Assembly (NCBI RefSeq): GCF_000384655.1
Contig: NZ_ARQI01000097.1
Span: forward strand, 1-33,343
From: Brachyspira innocens ATCC 29796
GTDB lineage: Bacteria; Spirochaetota; Brachyspiria; Brachyspirales; Brachyspiraceae
Length of the DNA: 33,343 bases
Reading direction: 5' to 3'
Below the pieces are notes generated by a model. The model did no database searches. It worked only from the letters and a program-made list of their open reading frames with translations, and was not told the DNA's origin. Shown in pieces: positions 1 through 8,265 of this stretch; the first letter of the stretch is position 1, and every line of letters starts with the position of its first letter. The position numbers and the translations under genes were made by a program.

Positions 1-73
1 TTACTTTTGAACAAGCTGTTGAGAATAAAGCTAAAGCTGTTAAAACTAAAGCTATTTGTAAAATTTTTTTCAT
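1..73 (-). CDS. N-terminus of a lipoprotein, cut by the window edge
   Basis: Only the first 24 codons are inside the window; the gene continues to the left of position 1. The peptide starts MKKILQIALVLTALALFSTA and continues CSKV. This is a short charged N-terminus, a hydrophobic core and a lipobox-like STAC, so the product should be a lipoprotein with the lipid on Cys21. An AGGAGT ribosome binding site lies just upstream of the ATG at 71-73. The function cannot be told from this piece. A 7-bp tandem repeat lies about 180 bp upstream of its start. Confidence 0.75.
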   Translation of the reverse strand, partial: MKKILQIALVLTALALFSTACSKV

Positions 74-255
74 TTGTTTTACTCCTATTATTTTTTATTA
101 ATAAAAAGTTATATCTCGAGCTATAACCAATTATTTGAGAAATTAATTTTTTTGAATGCAATGCCAAAAGATGTATTGCTTTATATAATATAGAAAAAAT
201 ATAAAAATATTTATTTATGAATAATAAAGAAATAACAAATAAATTATTGTTAGTT

Positions 256-321
256 ACTGTAGACTGTAGACTGTAGACTGTAGACTGTAGACTGTAGACT
301 GTAGACTGTAGACTGTAGACT
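256..321. repeat. Heptanucleotide tandem repeat (actgtag)n
   Basis: Nine perfect head-to-tail copies of actgtag run from 256 to 318, followed by a 3-base partial copy. It lies in the 374-bp spacer between the lipoprotein start (73) and the end of the peptide-binding protein gene (448), upstream of the lipoprotein gene. The unit is not a multiple of three and lies outside any gene, so copy-number change would alter promoter spacing, not a reading frame. Apart from this repeat, the spacer 74-447 shows only AT-rich sequence and a weak short hairpin near 160-180. Confidence 0.95.
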
Positions 322-447
322 TGCCTTTAATATAAGAAATTGCTTTTAATATCATAGTAAATGAATTATACATTATACAATTAAAATGTCAATTAAATTT
401 ATATATAAATCATTAAAATATTGCATATTATTATTAACTATAATATT

Positions 448-2052
448 TTATTCTATATAAGCATTTCTAAAATCATATACAGAAAAAATATCGTATTTTA
501 CACCATGAAGTTTTTTACTTTGCATAACAGTAGCCTTATCATAGTATATTGGTATTATAGCCATATCCTCTTCTATAAGTATGCGTTCTGCATCATAAGC
601 TGCTTTTATTCTTATATCTTCGTTAGCATTAGTCATAGCGATATCAACTAAATAATCATAAACTTCATTAGTATATCCGCCGTCATTACCAAGTCCTTCA
701 AGCTGAAAAAGTCTTAAATATCCAGCTGCCTGATTATAAGCTACACTGGTACCAGCCTTAATCATTTGAAAACTTCCGTCTTTTATTGACTGCAAATATG
801 ATGTAGGCTCTTCATATCTTAATTTTAAATCTATACCTAAATTATTTTTATACATGTTTTGAATAGCTTCTGCTACAAATAAAGATGAAGGATTAGTAGT
901 TGTGATTAATTCTATAATAGGGAATTTTTTTATATCACTGTATCCTGCATCTGAAAGAAGTTTTTTAGCATCTTCTATATTTTTCTGATAATCGCTTTCT
1001 TTTAGAGAAATATATTCTGGAGCATGCTCTCTGAAATCATTAGTACCTATTTTTACATTTATAGGCACAAATCCGTCAGCAGCAACTCTCCCTCCTCCTA
1101 AAACATTATTGACTATATAGTTTCTGTCTATTCCAAGTGCTAATGCCTTTCTAACCAAAGGATTAGTAAATGGTTTTCTTTTCAAGTTTACCATATAGTA
1201 TGCAATAGATGTTATATCTGCTTCTCTTCCTATACCCTGCTCTATTAAAGAAGCCCTCTCATTTTCTGGAGCCTCTGGATAAAATAATATACTGTCTCCG
1301 TAAATTGCCGCAACTGCAGTATTTACATCTTCCAAAAACTCAAAAGTAATTTTTTGAGCCTTTACATTATCTTTATCCCAATAATAAGGATTTTTCTCCA
1401 TAACTATTTTTATAGCCTCGTCATATTCCGTTATGATATAAGGACCATTTCCAATATAATGATCTTTGCTCAAAGCCCAATCCTCTCCGTAAGTTTCTAT
1501 GATATCACTTCTCACAGGTGAAGCAATATCACTAGCCATAGCCTCTTCAAAATAAGGAAGCGGTATATCAAGTTCTATCTTCAAAGTATAATCATCTAAT
1601 GCATATACTCCAAGCTCTTCTAAACTCTTTTCTCCTTTCATTATACTTTCTGCATTCTTTATTATATCAAACCCTAAAGAAAATGGAGAAGCTACTTTAG
1701 GGTCTATTAATCTTCTTAATGTATAAACAAAATCATTTGCTGTAACTTCTTTACCGTCTGACCATTTTGCATTATCTCTTAAATGAAATATATAAACAGT
1801 ATTATTGCTCATAGCCTCCCAGCTTTCAGCAAGTGCAGGAATTATAGTACCGTCTTCATCTCTTTGAGTTAATGTTTCAAAAGCATGTGTTATATAAACT
1901 GCTGTATTTATGCCTTTGGCAAATGCTGGGTCTAAACTGCTTGGCATTCCTCCTACAGAAACTACTATACCTTCATTAGATGATTTATTACCAGAACATG
2001 ACAATAAAAATATATTTGCAATAAAAATTATTATAAAAATATTCTTCTTCAT
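448..2052 (-). CDS. Peptide/oligopeptide ABC transporter substrate-binding lipoprotein (SBP family 5, OppA-like)
   Basis: The 534-residue product has the length and layout of family 5 extracellular solute-binding proteins, which capture oligopeptides outside the inner membrane and hand them to an ABC permease. The N-terminus is a lipoprotein signal with lipobox LLSC (Cys19) followed by SGNKSS. Family features are the early SLDPAFAKG segment, the FHLRDNAKWSDGKEVTANDF stretch near residue 95, and RKALALGIDRNYIV around residue 300, typical of OppA/DppA-like proteins. No permease or ATPase genes for this uptake system lie next to it, so it may be an orphan binding protein that shares a transporter encoded elsewhere. 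The ribosome binding site is weak (AGAG about 13 nt upstream). The exact ligand (peptide or nickel, for example) cannot be told. Confidence 0.9.
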   Translation of the reverse strand: MKKNIFIIIFIANIFLLSCSGNKSSNEGIVVSVGGMPSSLDPAFAKGINTAVYITHAFETLTQRDEDGTIIPALAESWEAMSNNTVYIFHLRDNAKWSDGKEVTANDFVYTLRRLIDPKVASPFSLGFDIIKNAESIMKGEKSLEELGVYALDDYTLKIELDIPLPYFEEAMASDIASPVRSDIIETYGEDWALSKDHYIGNGPYIITEYDEAIKIVMEKNPYYWDKDNVKAQKITFEFLEDVNTAVAAIYGDSILFYPEAPENERASLIEQGIGREADITSIAYYMVNLKRKPFTNPLVRKALALGIDRNYIVNNVLGGGRVAADGFVPINVKIGTNDFREHAPEYISLKESDYQKNIEDAKKLLSDAGYSDIKKFPIIELITTTNPSSLFVAEAIQNMYKNNLGIDLKLRYEEPTSYLQSIKDGSFQMIKAGTSVAYNQAAGYLRLFQLEGLGNDGGYTNEVYDYLVDIAMTNANEDIRIKAAYDAERILIEEDMAIIPIYYDKATVMQSKKLHGVKYDIFSVYDFRNAYIE

Positions 2053-2431
2053 AAATATTTATTCTCTTTTTTTATTAATATATATTTAATGATAAGTCAA
2101 TATATAATTATGTCAACTATATTATGTTAATAAATAATATTATAATATATAATTAAAAACTTTACTTTAATCCCCGCCCTTTATAGTTTATAAATCAATT
2201 AAGAAAATTAAAGCATATTTATTTTTTGTATCTATTTAGAAAAAGAACACCCACCCAAGTTTTGTTTAACTCATAAGAACATCATTAACGCACGGTTAGC
2301 GGCACTATATTTACATAAAAAATTATGTTATTTTAATGCGTGCATAGTTTTTCAATCTATTTAACGTGCGTTGTGTAAGTGAAAAATATAAATAAAACCA
2401 ATGTTTTTTGAATGCATTCTTATTAAAACTT
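2053..2431. other. Intergenic region with a GC-richer island and a short inverted repeat
   Basis: This 379-bp spacer separates two minus-strand genes and holds no convincing gene. Most is AT-rich, but about 2170-2375 contains islands of higher GC (taatccccgcccttta, acacccacccaag and acgcacggttagcggcac). An 8-bp inverted repeat pairs aacgcacg (2287-2294) with cgtgcgtt (2365-2372). The ggttag...gcac wording loosely resembles the complement of the repeat at 10667-10690, so it may be a decayed member of that repeat family. This is a weak inference. Confidence 0.4.
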
Positions 2432-3010
2432 CTATTCAATAATGCCCAAAATATATTTTGAATCTGCATAATCACAAAGCCAAACTTTATTTTCTGATAA
2501 ATAAAACTTAATACCGTCTTCATACATTTGTTTAGCATTAATCTTTATTACAGCAGGCTTTCCATGACGCTCACCCACTTTTTTGGCAATATCTTCTGTT
2601 AATGATAAATGCACATGAAGTCTTTTCATTTTTTTAATACCATATTTTTTTATGCTATCTATATTATCAATGGAAGTACCATGAAATAAAATATCTGGAG
2701 GTTCTTTCTCTTCAAACTCTAAATCTACATCTATACTATGTCCTTGATTCGCCCTTATTAAAGTATGATTTTCATTAAAACTAAATCTCTTTTTATCATT
2801 ATAAAGCACCACTCTCTCAAGTATATTTTTATCAATATTTTTTCCTTTTGATTTTATTTTCTCTATTAGTTCATAAACATTAGCCCATCCGTCTTTTGAT
2901 AATTTAAGCCCTATATACTCTGGTCTGTGCCTCAATACCATACTTACAAACTTACTAATTTTTACTTCTTCTTTAGTTAATTTATCATTATTCAATTTAT
3001 TATCTATCAT
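2432..3010 (-). CDS. kptA: RNA 2'-phosphotransferase (Tpt1/KptA family)
   Basis: This 192-residue protein matches the KptA/Tpt1 family, which transfers an internal RNA 2'-phosphate to NAD+, giving ADP-ribose 1'',2''-cyclic phosphate. Visible hallmarks are SKFVSMVLRHRPEYIGL near residue 25 (the RHR substrate-binding set), DGWANVYELI, the HGTS motif near residue 110, and HVHLSL near residue 132. The C-terminal part holds GKPAVIKINAKQMYEDG followed by FYLSENKVWL. The length is normal for bacterial KptA. The start ATG at 3008-3010 is preceded by AGGAAA. The cell role in bacteria without tRNA splicing is not settled; repair of damaged RNA is one idea. It stands alone between non-related genes. Confidence 0.93.
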   Translation of the reverse strand: MIDNKLNNDKLTKEEVKISKFVSMVLRHRPEYIGLKLSKDGWANVYELIEKIKSKGKNIDKNILERVVLYNDKKRFSFNENHTLIRANQGHSIDVDLEFEEKEPPDILFHGTSIDNIDSIKKYGIKKMKRLHVHLSLTEDIAKKVGERHGKPAVIKINAKQMYEDGIKFYLSENKVWLCDYADSKYILGIIE

Positions 3011-3139
3011 TTTTATTTCCTAACATTTAATAAATAAAAGATAATATCAATCTAAAATTATGTCAACCATATTAATTATGCCTTGTAAAAAAATTATTTT
3101 GTTTTAATATATACCCCAAATATTTTTAAGGATTGAGTT

Positions 3140-3856
3140 ATGGCTGTTATAGGTTTATCTGGAAATCTCTTATATGAAAATACTTCTATACCCAAAGCAT
3201 TTGTTAATCGTTCATATGTTGATTCTGTTATAAGGTCAAAAGGAATACCTTTTTTGATGCCTATTACAGAAGATGAAGAAATAATAAAAAAAATGCCTGA
3301 AAATGTCGACGGTATTATCATGACTGGAGGTGTTGATGTTCACCCTTTTAGATTTAATGAAGAGCCTATAGAAAAAATCGGTACTATATCTGATGAAAGA
3401 GATGATTTTGATTTTAAATTGATGAAATATGCTGCTGAAATGAATAAACCAATACTTGGAATATGCCGAGGAATACAGGTTATAAATGTATATTTCGGAG
3501 GCACTTTAATACAGGATATACCCACTCAAAGAAATACAAATATACTTCACAGCCAAACTGCCGAATATCATGTAGCCACACATAAAATACAAATAGTGAA
3601 AGACAGTATTATTTATGATATGCTTGGTGAGAGTTCAGAAGTTAATAGCTTTCATCATCAGGCTATAGACAAATTAGCTAAAGACTTCAAAGTAACAGCA
3701 ACTGCAAAGGACGGAATAGTCGAAGCTATAGAATACAAGAAAAAAGATTCTTTTATTTTAGGAGTACAATGGCACCCAGAATTAATGAGTGCTAAAAGTG
3801 TAAAAATGCAGAATCTTTTTGATATGTTTGTAGAAGTTTGCAGGTCAAGAAAATAA
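3140..3856 (+). CDS. Class I glutamine amidotransferase-like hydrolase, peptidase C26 (PuuD-like)
   Basis: The 238-residue protein belongs to the gamma-glutamyl hydrolase/PuuD branch of class I glutamine amidotransferases. These cytoplasmic enzymes cleave gamma-glutamyl amide bonds, for example gamma-glutamyl-GABA in putrescine degradation. The nucleophile is Cys109 in GICRGIQVINV. The catalytic His212 and Glu214 sit in VQWHPE near the C-terminus. The intermediate motifs GGVDVHP, FGGTLIQD and NSFHHQAID are all typical. AAGGA lies about 7 nt before the ATG. It is the only plus-strand gene in the left half and has no putrescine genes beside it, so the true substrate is uncertain. Confidence 0.88.
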   Translation: MAVIGLSGNLLYENTSIPKAFVNRSYVDSVIRSKGIPFLMPITEDEEIIKKMPENVDGIIMTGGVDVHPFRFNEEPIEKIGTISDERDDFDFKLMKYAAEMNKPILGICRGIQVINVYFGGTLIQDIPTQRNTNILHSQTAEYHVATHKIQIVKDSIIYDMLGESSEVNSFHHQAIDKLAKDFKVTATAKDGIVEAIEYKKKDSFILGVQWHPELMSAKSVKMQNLFDMFVEVCRSRK

Positions 3857-3880
3857 TAGTAAAAAAATAATTTTTATATT

Positions 3881-4170
3881 AGACTTGTTTCAAAACTAAT
3901 TTTATTTATAATTGTTGGGACTAGCCCATCGCTCTGCGAGCATTCATAAGCGAAAGGTTATATTTCAGGCTAAATTTAATAATTTATTCTACATGTAAAA
4001 CATGGTTATTACTATTTAGTATTATTTTTAGATTTTCACTTTCGCGAAGCGTGCCTTTGGCAGCAGCTTTGACGAAGTCCGCCTGCGACCGAAGGAAGTA
4101 CTGTTAAGTATGGTGTACGGCTGGCTTCGCCAAAAGTTGAGTAAAAAAATTGACAAACTTAAAAATTTTT
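3881..4170. repeat. Dispersed intergenic repeat, copy A (GC-rich core, ends shared with copies B and C)
   Basis: This lies in the 338-bp spacer between two convergent genes. Its left 42 bp (3881-3922) match the complement of 15961-16002 at 37 of 42 positions. Its right end contains acaaacttaaaaatt (4153-4167), the exact complement of 10624-10638 in copy C. The core has blocks around 3917-3955 (gggactagccc, cgctctg, agcgaaag) and 4041-4140, where 54 of 100 bases are G or C in otherwise very AT-rich DNA. No open reading frame of note crosses it. It may be a MITE-like or other non-coding dispersed element. A TTGACA hexamer (4150-4155) with TATTAA 17 bp on could be an outward promoter on the plus strand. 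Confidence 0.6.
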
Positions 4171-4194
4171 AGTATTAAAAAATTTTTAACTAAA

Positions 4195-7100
4195 TTAATT
4201 AATAAGATTTTTTACTTCGTCCCAGCTTAATTTATTTATGTCGCCCATAGAGTCCCCTACAACAGTATCAATTAGTACTCGCTTTTTATTTTGAAGTTCA
4301 AGTATCTTCTCTTCTATAGTGCCTCTTGTGATGAGCTTATAATTAGTTACAACGCGTTTTTGTCCTATTCTGTACGCTCTGTCAGTAGCTTGATCTTCTA
4401 CAGCTGGATTCCACCATAAATCATAATGCATAACAGTATCCGCCTGAGTTAAAGTAAGTCCAGTACCTGCTGCTTTTAAGCTTAGTAAAAATACAGGTGC
4501 TTCTCCTGCATTAAATCTATGAACTAAATCCATTCTGTCTTTTGTAGCACCGTCCAAATAAAAATAATCTATACCTAATTTTTTGAAAGCACTACGCATA
4601 AGATTAAGCATTCTGGTAAATGAACTAAATACCAATACACTATGCCCGCCTGAAATAGCCTCTCTTATCATCTCTATAAACATGTTAAACTTACCGCTTG
4701 TATGACTCTCACCTCTCAAATCATCATGCATAAGTCTAGGGTGGCAGCAAACCTGTCTTAATCTTGTTAATGCTGAAAATATTTCTATATGCGACTGAGC
4801 AAAACCTTTACGTTTAACCGTTTCAAATATTTCTATTCTAGCAGCCTCAAGTATAGACATATAAAGTTCTTTTTGGTCTTTGGTTAAATCGCAGTAGCTT
4901 ACAACAGTATGTTTAGGAGGCAAATCTGTAAGTACATCAGTTTTTAATCTTCTTAATATAAAAGGAGCTATTCTTGTCTTTAAATTATCCAAAGCCTCAC
5001 TTGAACTGTCTAACCCTGCAAGTATAGGAGCCTCATAATCTTCAACAAAATCTTTATGCTTACCCAAAAATCCCGGCATAAGAAAATCAAACATAGACCA
5101 CATCTCGCTTATACTGTTTTCTATAGGCGTACCGCTTAGAGCAAGTCTTTTTAATGATTTTAAACTTTTAACCATTTTGGCATTCTGAGTATTGGCATTT
5201 TTTATATGCTGTGCCTCATCTAGTATAAGATAGTTAAACTCATTCTCACTCAATGCTTTTACATCGCGTCTTAATGTAGAATATGATATTACAGCAACAT
5301 CATAATTACTTACCGCTTTTATTTTTTTCATTCTTGTTTTTAAATTGCCTGATAATACTATTACTTCAAGAGAAGGAGCAAATTTTTTAATCTCACATTC
5401 CCAGTTTGCAACGCATGAAGTAGGAGCAACAACCAAAGAAGTAAGTTTATTTCCATTTTCTTTTTCCTTTAGTATTGCAGCTATAGTTTGAAAACTCTTA
5501 CCAAGCCCCATATCATCAGCAAGTATTCCATTTAATGACATATCAGCCAACTTTCTAAGCCATTTATACCCTACTAATTGATAACTTCTAAAATCTCCTA
5601 CTATAGTTTTTGGAGGCGTTTCATCATAATCTACCCTTTTTATATTTGCTATTGTGTCTATTGCATTATCGTCCAAGTCAAGCTCTATTCCGCTGTGTTT
5701 TTCAAGCATATCAGCAAAATAAGGAGCACTAAACATAGGAAGCAAGTATCTGTTATCCTCTTTTTGTTCTATAGGATTTTCTTTAAACATCTTGGCAATA
5801 TAATCTATTACTTCCAAATCTATAGGTACAAACGAACCGTTTTGAAGTCTTATATATTCTTTATTTTCTACTTTTACAGCCCTTACAATATCCGATAAAT
5901 CATGAAGCTCTTTAACACCTTCAAAAGAAAAATTAATCTCAAAAAAGTTAATATCTTTAGTTAAAGAAACTCTCATTTTAAGAGGCTTCACATTCAATTT
6001 TAATGATTTAAAAGATTCACTATAATAGCAAGTCCAACCTCTATCCTGAAGTGCTGGAAGTATTTTGTAGCATAAATAAAATATCTTCTCATCATCTGAT
6101 GTGGCAAAAGTATAATCTCCTACTTTCTCCAAATATTTTGATAATGTCCTACAGAAATATTCTTCTTTTTCAGTATCTCTATAAATCTCTGTAACTTCAT
6201 TATCAAACATATTGCTGCTTGTAAACTTACCAGAATAAGGGTCAACAGTAAAAGAACCATATTTAAATTTAATAGTTGAAAATACATTAGTGCCGTCATA
6301 ATCCAAAAATACCAATGCCTGAGCTGGAAAAGCTAATATATCATTTTCTCTAATATCTTCTGGAAGCTCTATATTATCAAAGTCTTTTTTTAAATTTGGA
6401 AGTACTCTTGAACAGAAATCTTTTATATAATCTTTTTTTACTATTATGCTGTCTTTAAAAATATTCTTTTTTATTTTAGGGTATGATGGATTAGTTTCAT
6501 AAAAAATATCTTTATAAAGTATAAAACCGCAGTTCTCTCCGAATGTATATACTCTATTTAAATCAACATCTTTAATGCTCAAATTAAGCACTAAATCTTT
6601 TTCTTCATTGTAATAGCTTTCTAACTGTAAGTTTAAAATTTCATCGCTGAATGTTATAACTCTGCTTTCAAGCCTTATATTTGGCACATCTTTTAATAAT
6701 AGCAAGCATTGATATGCATTGTAGTCCTTAAACCATAATTTGCCGTTTTCCTGTATTTGTTTAGCCTCAGCATACAAATTATTTAGAAATCTTATTAATT
6801 TAGCCTCTGATTTACTAAAATCTTCAAGCTCTATAGTTTTTTCAATATCTTCTATGTTCTGCTTATCTCCAATAACGCATGAAAATAAAAAACTCTCAAG
6901 CTCCCCTACTCTGTACTCTTTTTTATTTTCTAAATCTATTAATTTTAAAGAAAGTCCTAATGTTCTTTCGTTATTGTTATCTCCCCTCACAGATAAAAGT
7001 ACAGAAAGGCTGTAATATTCTCTGTAAAGATTATCTCTGTAATTATCCATTAAAGGAGATCTTGTATAATAAAGCCAATTCTTACGCGAAGGATCTATTA

Positions 7101-7290
7101 TTTGAGAGTTTTCCTCTTTTTTATTTCTATCTATTCTTTTATTATCGCTTTCTGTGATAACAACACTGTTTGCTATAGTTTTGATAGAAGCCTTTGCAAG
7201 CTCATCATTTTCTTTTGCATTTGCATTGAGATTTAAAAAAGGATTATCATTTTCCTTAATTTTCTTTTTAGACTTACCCCTAGTGTTCAT
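4195..7290 (-). CDS. SNF2-family DEAD/DEAH-box helicase
   Basis: This is a large SNF2/Swi2 ATPase of about 1031 residues that would translocate on double-stranded DNA and remodel DNA-protein complexes. The C-terminal half carries the motor. The Walker A region ADDMGLGKSFQT has Lys600 (numbered from the upstream ATG). LVVAPTSCVANW is motif Ia, LILDEAQH is the DEAQ box with Asp693, and LSGTPIENSISEMWS is motif III. In the second RecA lobe SLKAAGTGLTLTQAD is motif V and DQATDRAYRIGQ is motif VI. The N-terminal 550 residues are poorly conserved and begin with a lysine-rich stretch. Two in-frame ATGs are possible: 7294-7296 and 7288-7290. The AAGG sits only 2 nt before the first but 8 nt before the second, so the second is preferred. 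No restriction or toxin partner lies alongside. Confidence 0.93.
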   Translation of the reverse strand: MNTRGKSKKKIKENDNPFLNLNANAKENDELAKASIKTIANSVVITESDNKRIDRNKKEENSQIIDPSRKNWLYYTRSPLMDNYRDNLYREYYSLSVLLSVRGDNNNERTLGLSLKLIDLENKKEYRVGELESFLFSCVIGDKQNIEDIEKTIELEDFSKSEAKLIRFLNNLYAEAKQIQENGKLWFKDYNAYQCLLLLKDVPNIRLESRVITFSDEILNLQLESYYNEEKDLVLNLSIKDVDLNRVYTFGENCGFILYKDIFYETNPSYPKIKKNIFKDSIIVKKDYIKDFCSRVLPNLKKDFDNIELPEDIRENDILAFPAQALVFLDYDGTNVFSTIKFKYGSFTVDPYSGKFTSSNMFDNEVTEIYRDTEKEEYFCRTLSKYLEKVGDYTFATSDDEKIFYLCYKILPALQDRGWTCYYSESFKSLKLNVKPLKMRVSLTKDINFFEINFSFEGVKELHDLSDIVRAVKVENKEYIRLQNGSFVPIDLEVIDYIAKMFKENPIEQKEDNRYLLPMFSAPYFADMLEKHSGIELDLDDNAIDTIANIKRVDYDETPPKTIVGDFRSYQLVGYKWLRKLADMSLNGILADDMGLGKSFQTIAAILKEKENGNKLTSLVVAPTSCVANWECEIKKFAPSLEVIVLSGNLKTRMKKIKAVSNYDVAVISYSTLRRDVKALSENEFNYLILDEAQHIKNANTQNAKMVKSLKSLKRLALSGTPIENSISEMWSMFDFLMPGFLGKHKDFVEDYEAPILAGLDSSSEALDNLKTRIAPFILRRLKTDVLTDLPPKHTVVSYCDLTKDQKELYMSILEAARIEIFETVKRKGFAQSHIEIFSALTRLRQVCCHPRLMHDDLRGESHTSGKFNMFIEMIREAISGGHSVLVFSSFTRMLNLMRSAFKKLGIDYFYLDGATKDRMDLVHRFNAGEAPVFLLSLKAAGTGLTLTQADTVMHYDLWWNPAVEDQATDRAYRIGQKRVVTNYKLITRGTIEEKILELQNKKRVLIDTVVGDSMGDINKLSWDEVKNLIN

Positions 7291-7472
7291 TCCCATAACC
7301 TTACTATATTTTTACACATCATTTTTAATGGCTTTTATGATAATAGAATTATTAATAAAAGTCAATATTTTTAATGTATAAAAAAACATGATTTTTGTAA
7401 ATATGTAAAAAGCAATAGTTTAAAATATATTATGATAACTAAATTATGTTAATTAAAGAAAAAATAGTATTT

Positions 7473-8249
7473 TTATACATTATTTTTTGATGCCATAAAT
7501 GATAAATACTCTTTTGCATCATTGTACCCCTGCTCTATTCTTCTTGAAGCACCTTCAGGAGAGAAATCTAAAACCCCATTAAAAAAATTACCTAAGTTTT
7601 TTGAAGGATATATTTCATACACATTAATATTATCTTTTCTCTTAACATGTTTTCTCTTATCCAAATGAACAACTATAATATCCGTACAGTCTTCATAATC
7701 ATATAATGGAGATATCGGACAGTCATCTGTATAATAACCGTCAAGATAAAATCTATCATCAATTTTTTCTGTAGGAAATACAGCTATAAGTGCAGAAGTA
7801 GCAAGAAGTATTTTTTTTATTCTTTCATTAGAGCTGCCATTTAGCTTAAAATATTTAGGCTTTATAAAAAAAGGAGCTTTATACTCTGAGCATGAAGCAT
7901 ATATATTAAAATGATAATTAGAAATAAGATTAAGGTCTATATACTTATCTATAATTTCAAGCAGCCCTTCTCTTGAAAATATACCAAATAGAGAAGATTT
8001 ATTAATTTTAAAATACTCTTTAAGTTTTTTTGCTGTAAGTATTTTAGTTTTTATCTCTTCTTTCCATACTTTTTCAGCCATATTGTAATTGTTCATAGCG
8101 AAAAGACATGAGTTCAAAGCCCCTACAGAATCCCCAGAAATAGCAGACACTTTATCATATATACCAGATTCTATTAAATATTTCCAAACACCTATATGAT
8201 AAGCACCTCTTCCGCCGCCGCCGCCAAGTACAAGCCCCAATTTTTTCAT
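7473..8249 (-). CDS. Patatin-like phospholipase (RssA-like)
   Basis: The 258-residue protein has the full patatin signature. The oxyanion loop is GGGGGRGAYHIG at residues 9-20. The nucleophile elbow is GDSVG with Ser41, and the dyad Asp170 lies in YLDGYY. Proteins of this family are lipid acyl hydrolases; bacterial members may act on membrane phospholipids. No signal peptide or membrane segment is seen, so it should be cytoplasmic. It starts 16 bp after the fliD stop codon and has no clear ribosome binding site, which suggests translation coupled to fliD. The substrate is unknown. Confidence 0.88.
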   Translation of the reverse strand: MKKLGLVLGGGGGRGAYHIGVWKYLIESGIYDKVSAISGDSVGALNSCLFAMNNYNMAEKVWKEEIKTKILTAKKLKEYFKINKSSLFGIFSREGLLEIIDKYIDLNLISNYHFNIYASCSEYKAPFFIKPKYFKLNGSSNERIKKILLATSALIAVFPTEKIDDRFYLDGYYTDDCPISPLYDYEDCTDIIVVHLDKRKHVKRKDNINVYEIYPSKNLGNFFNGVLDFSPEGASRRIEQGYNDAKEYLSFMASKNNV

Positions 8250-8265
8250 AACATATAATTACAGA

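Noticed and set aside
256-321. Possible CRISPR array
   Set aside because: The units are 7 bp and directly abut without spacers; this is a simple tandem repeat.
421-651. A 76-codon plus-strand frame
   Set aside because: It is mostly antisense to the end of the peptide-binding protein gene and has AT-driven composition (Ile/Tyr/Phe).
2323-2538. A 71-codon minus-strand frame overlapping the 3' end of kptA
   Set aside because: It overlaps kptA in another frame, lacks a ribosome binding site and has no recognisable features.
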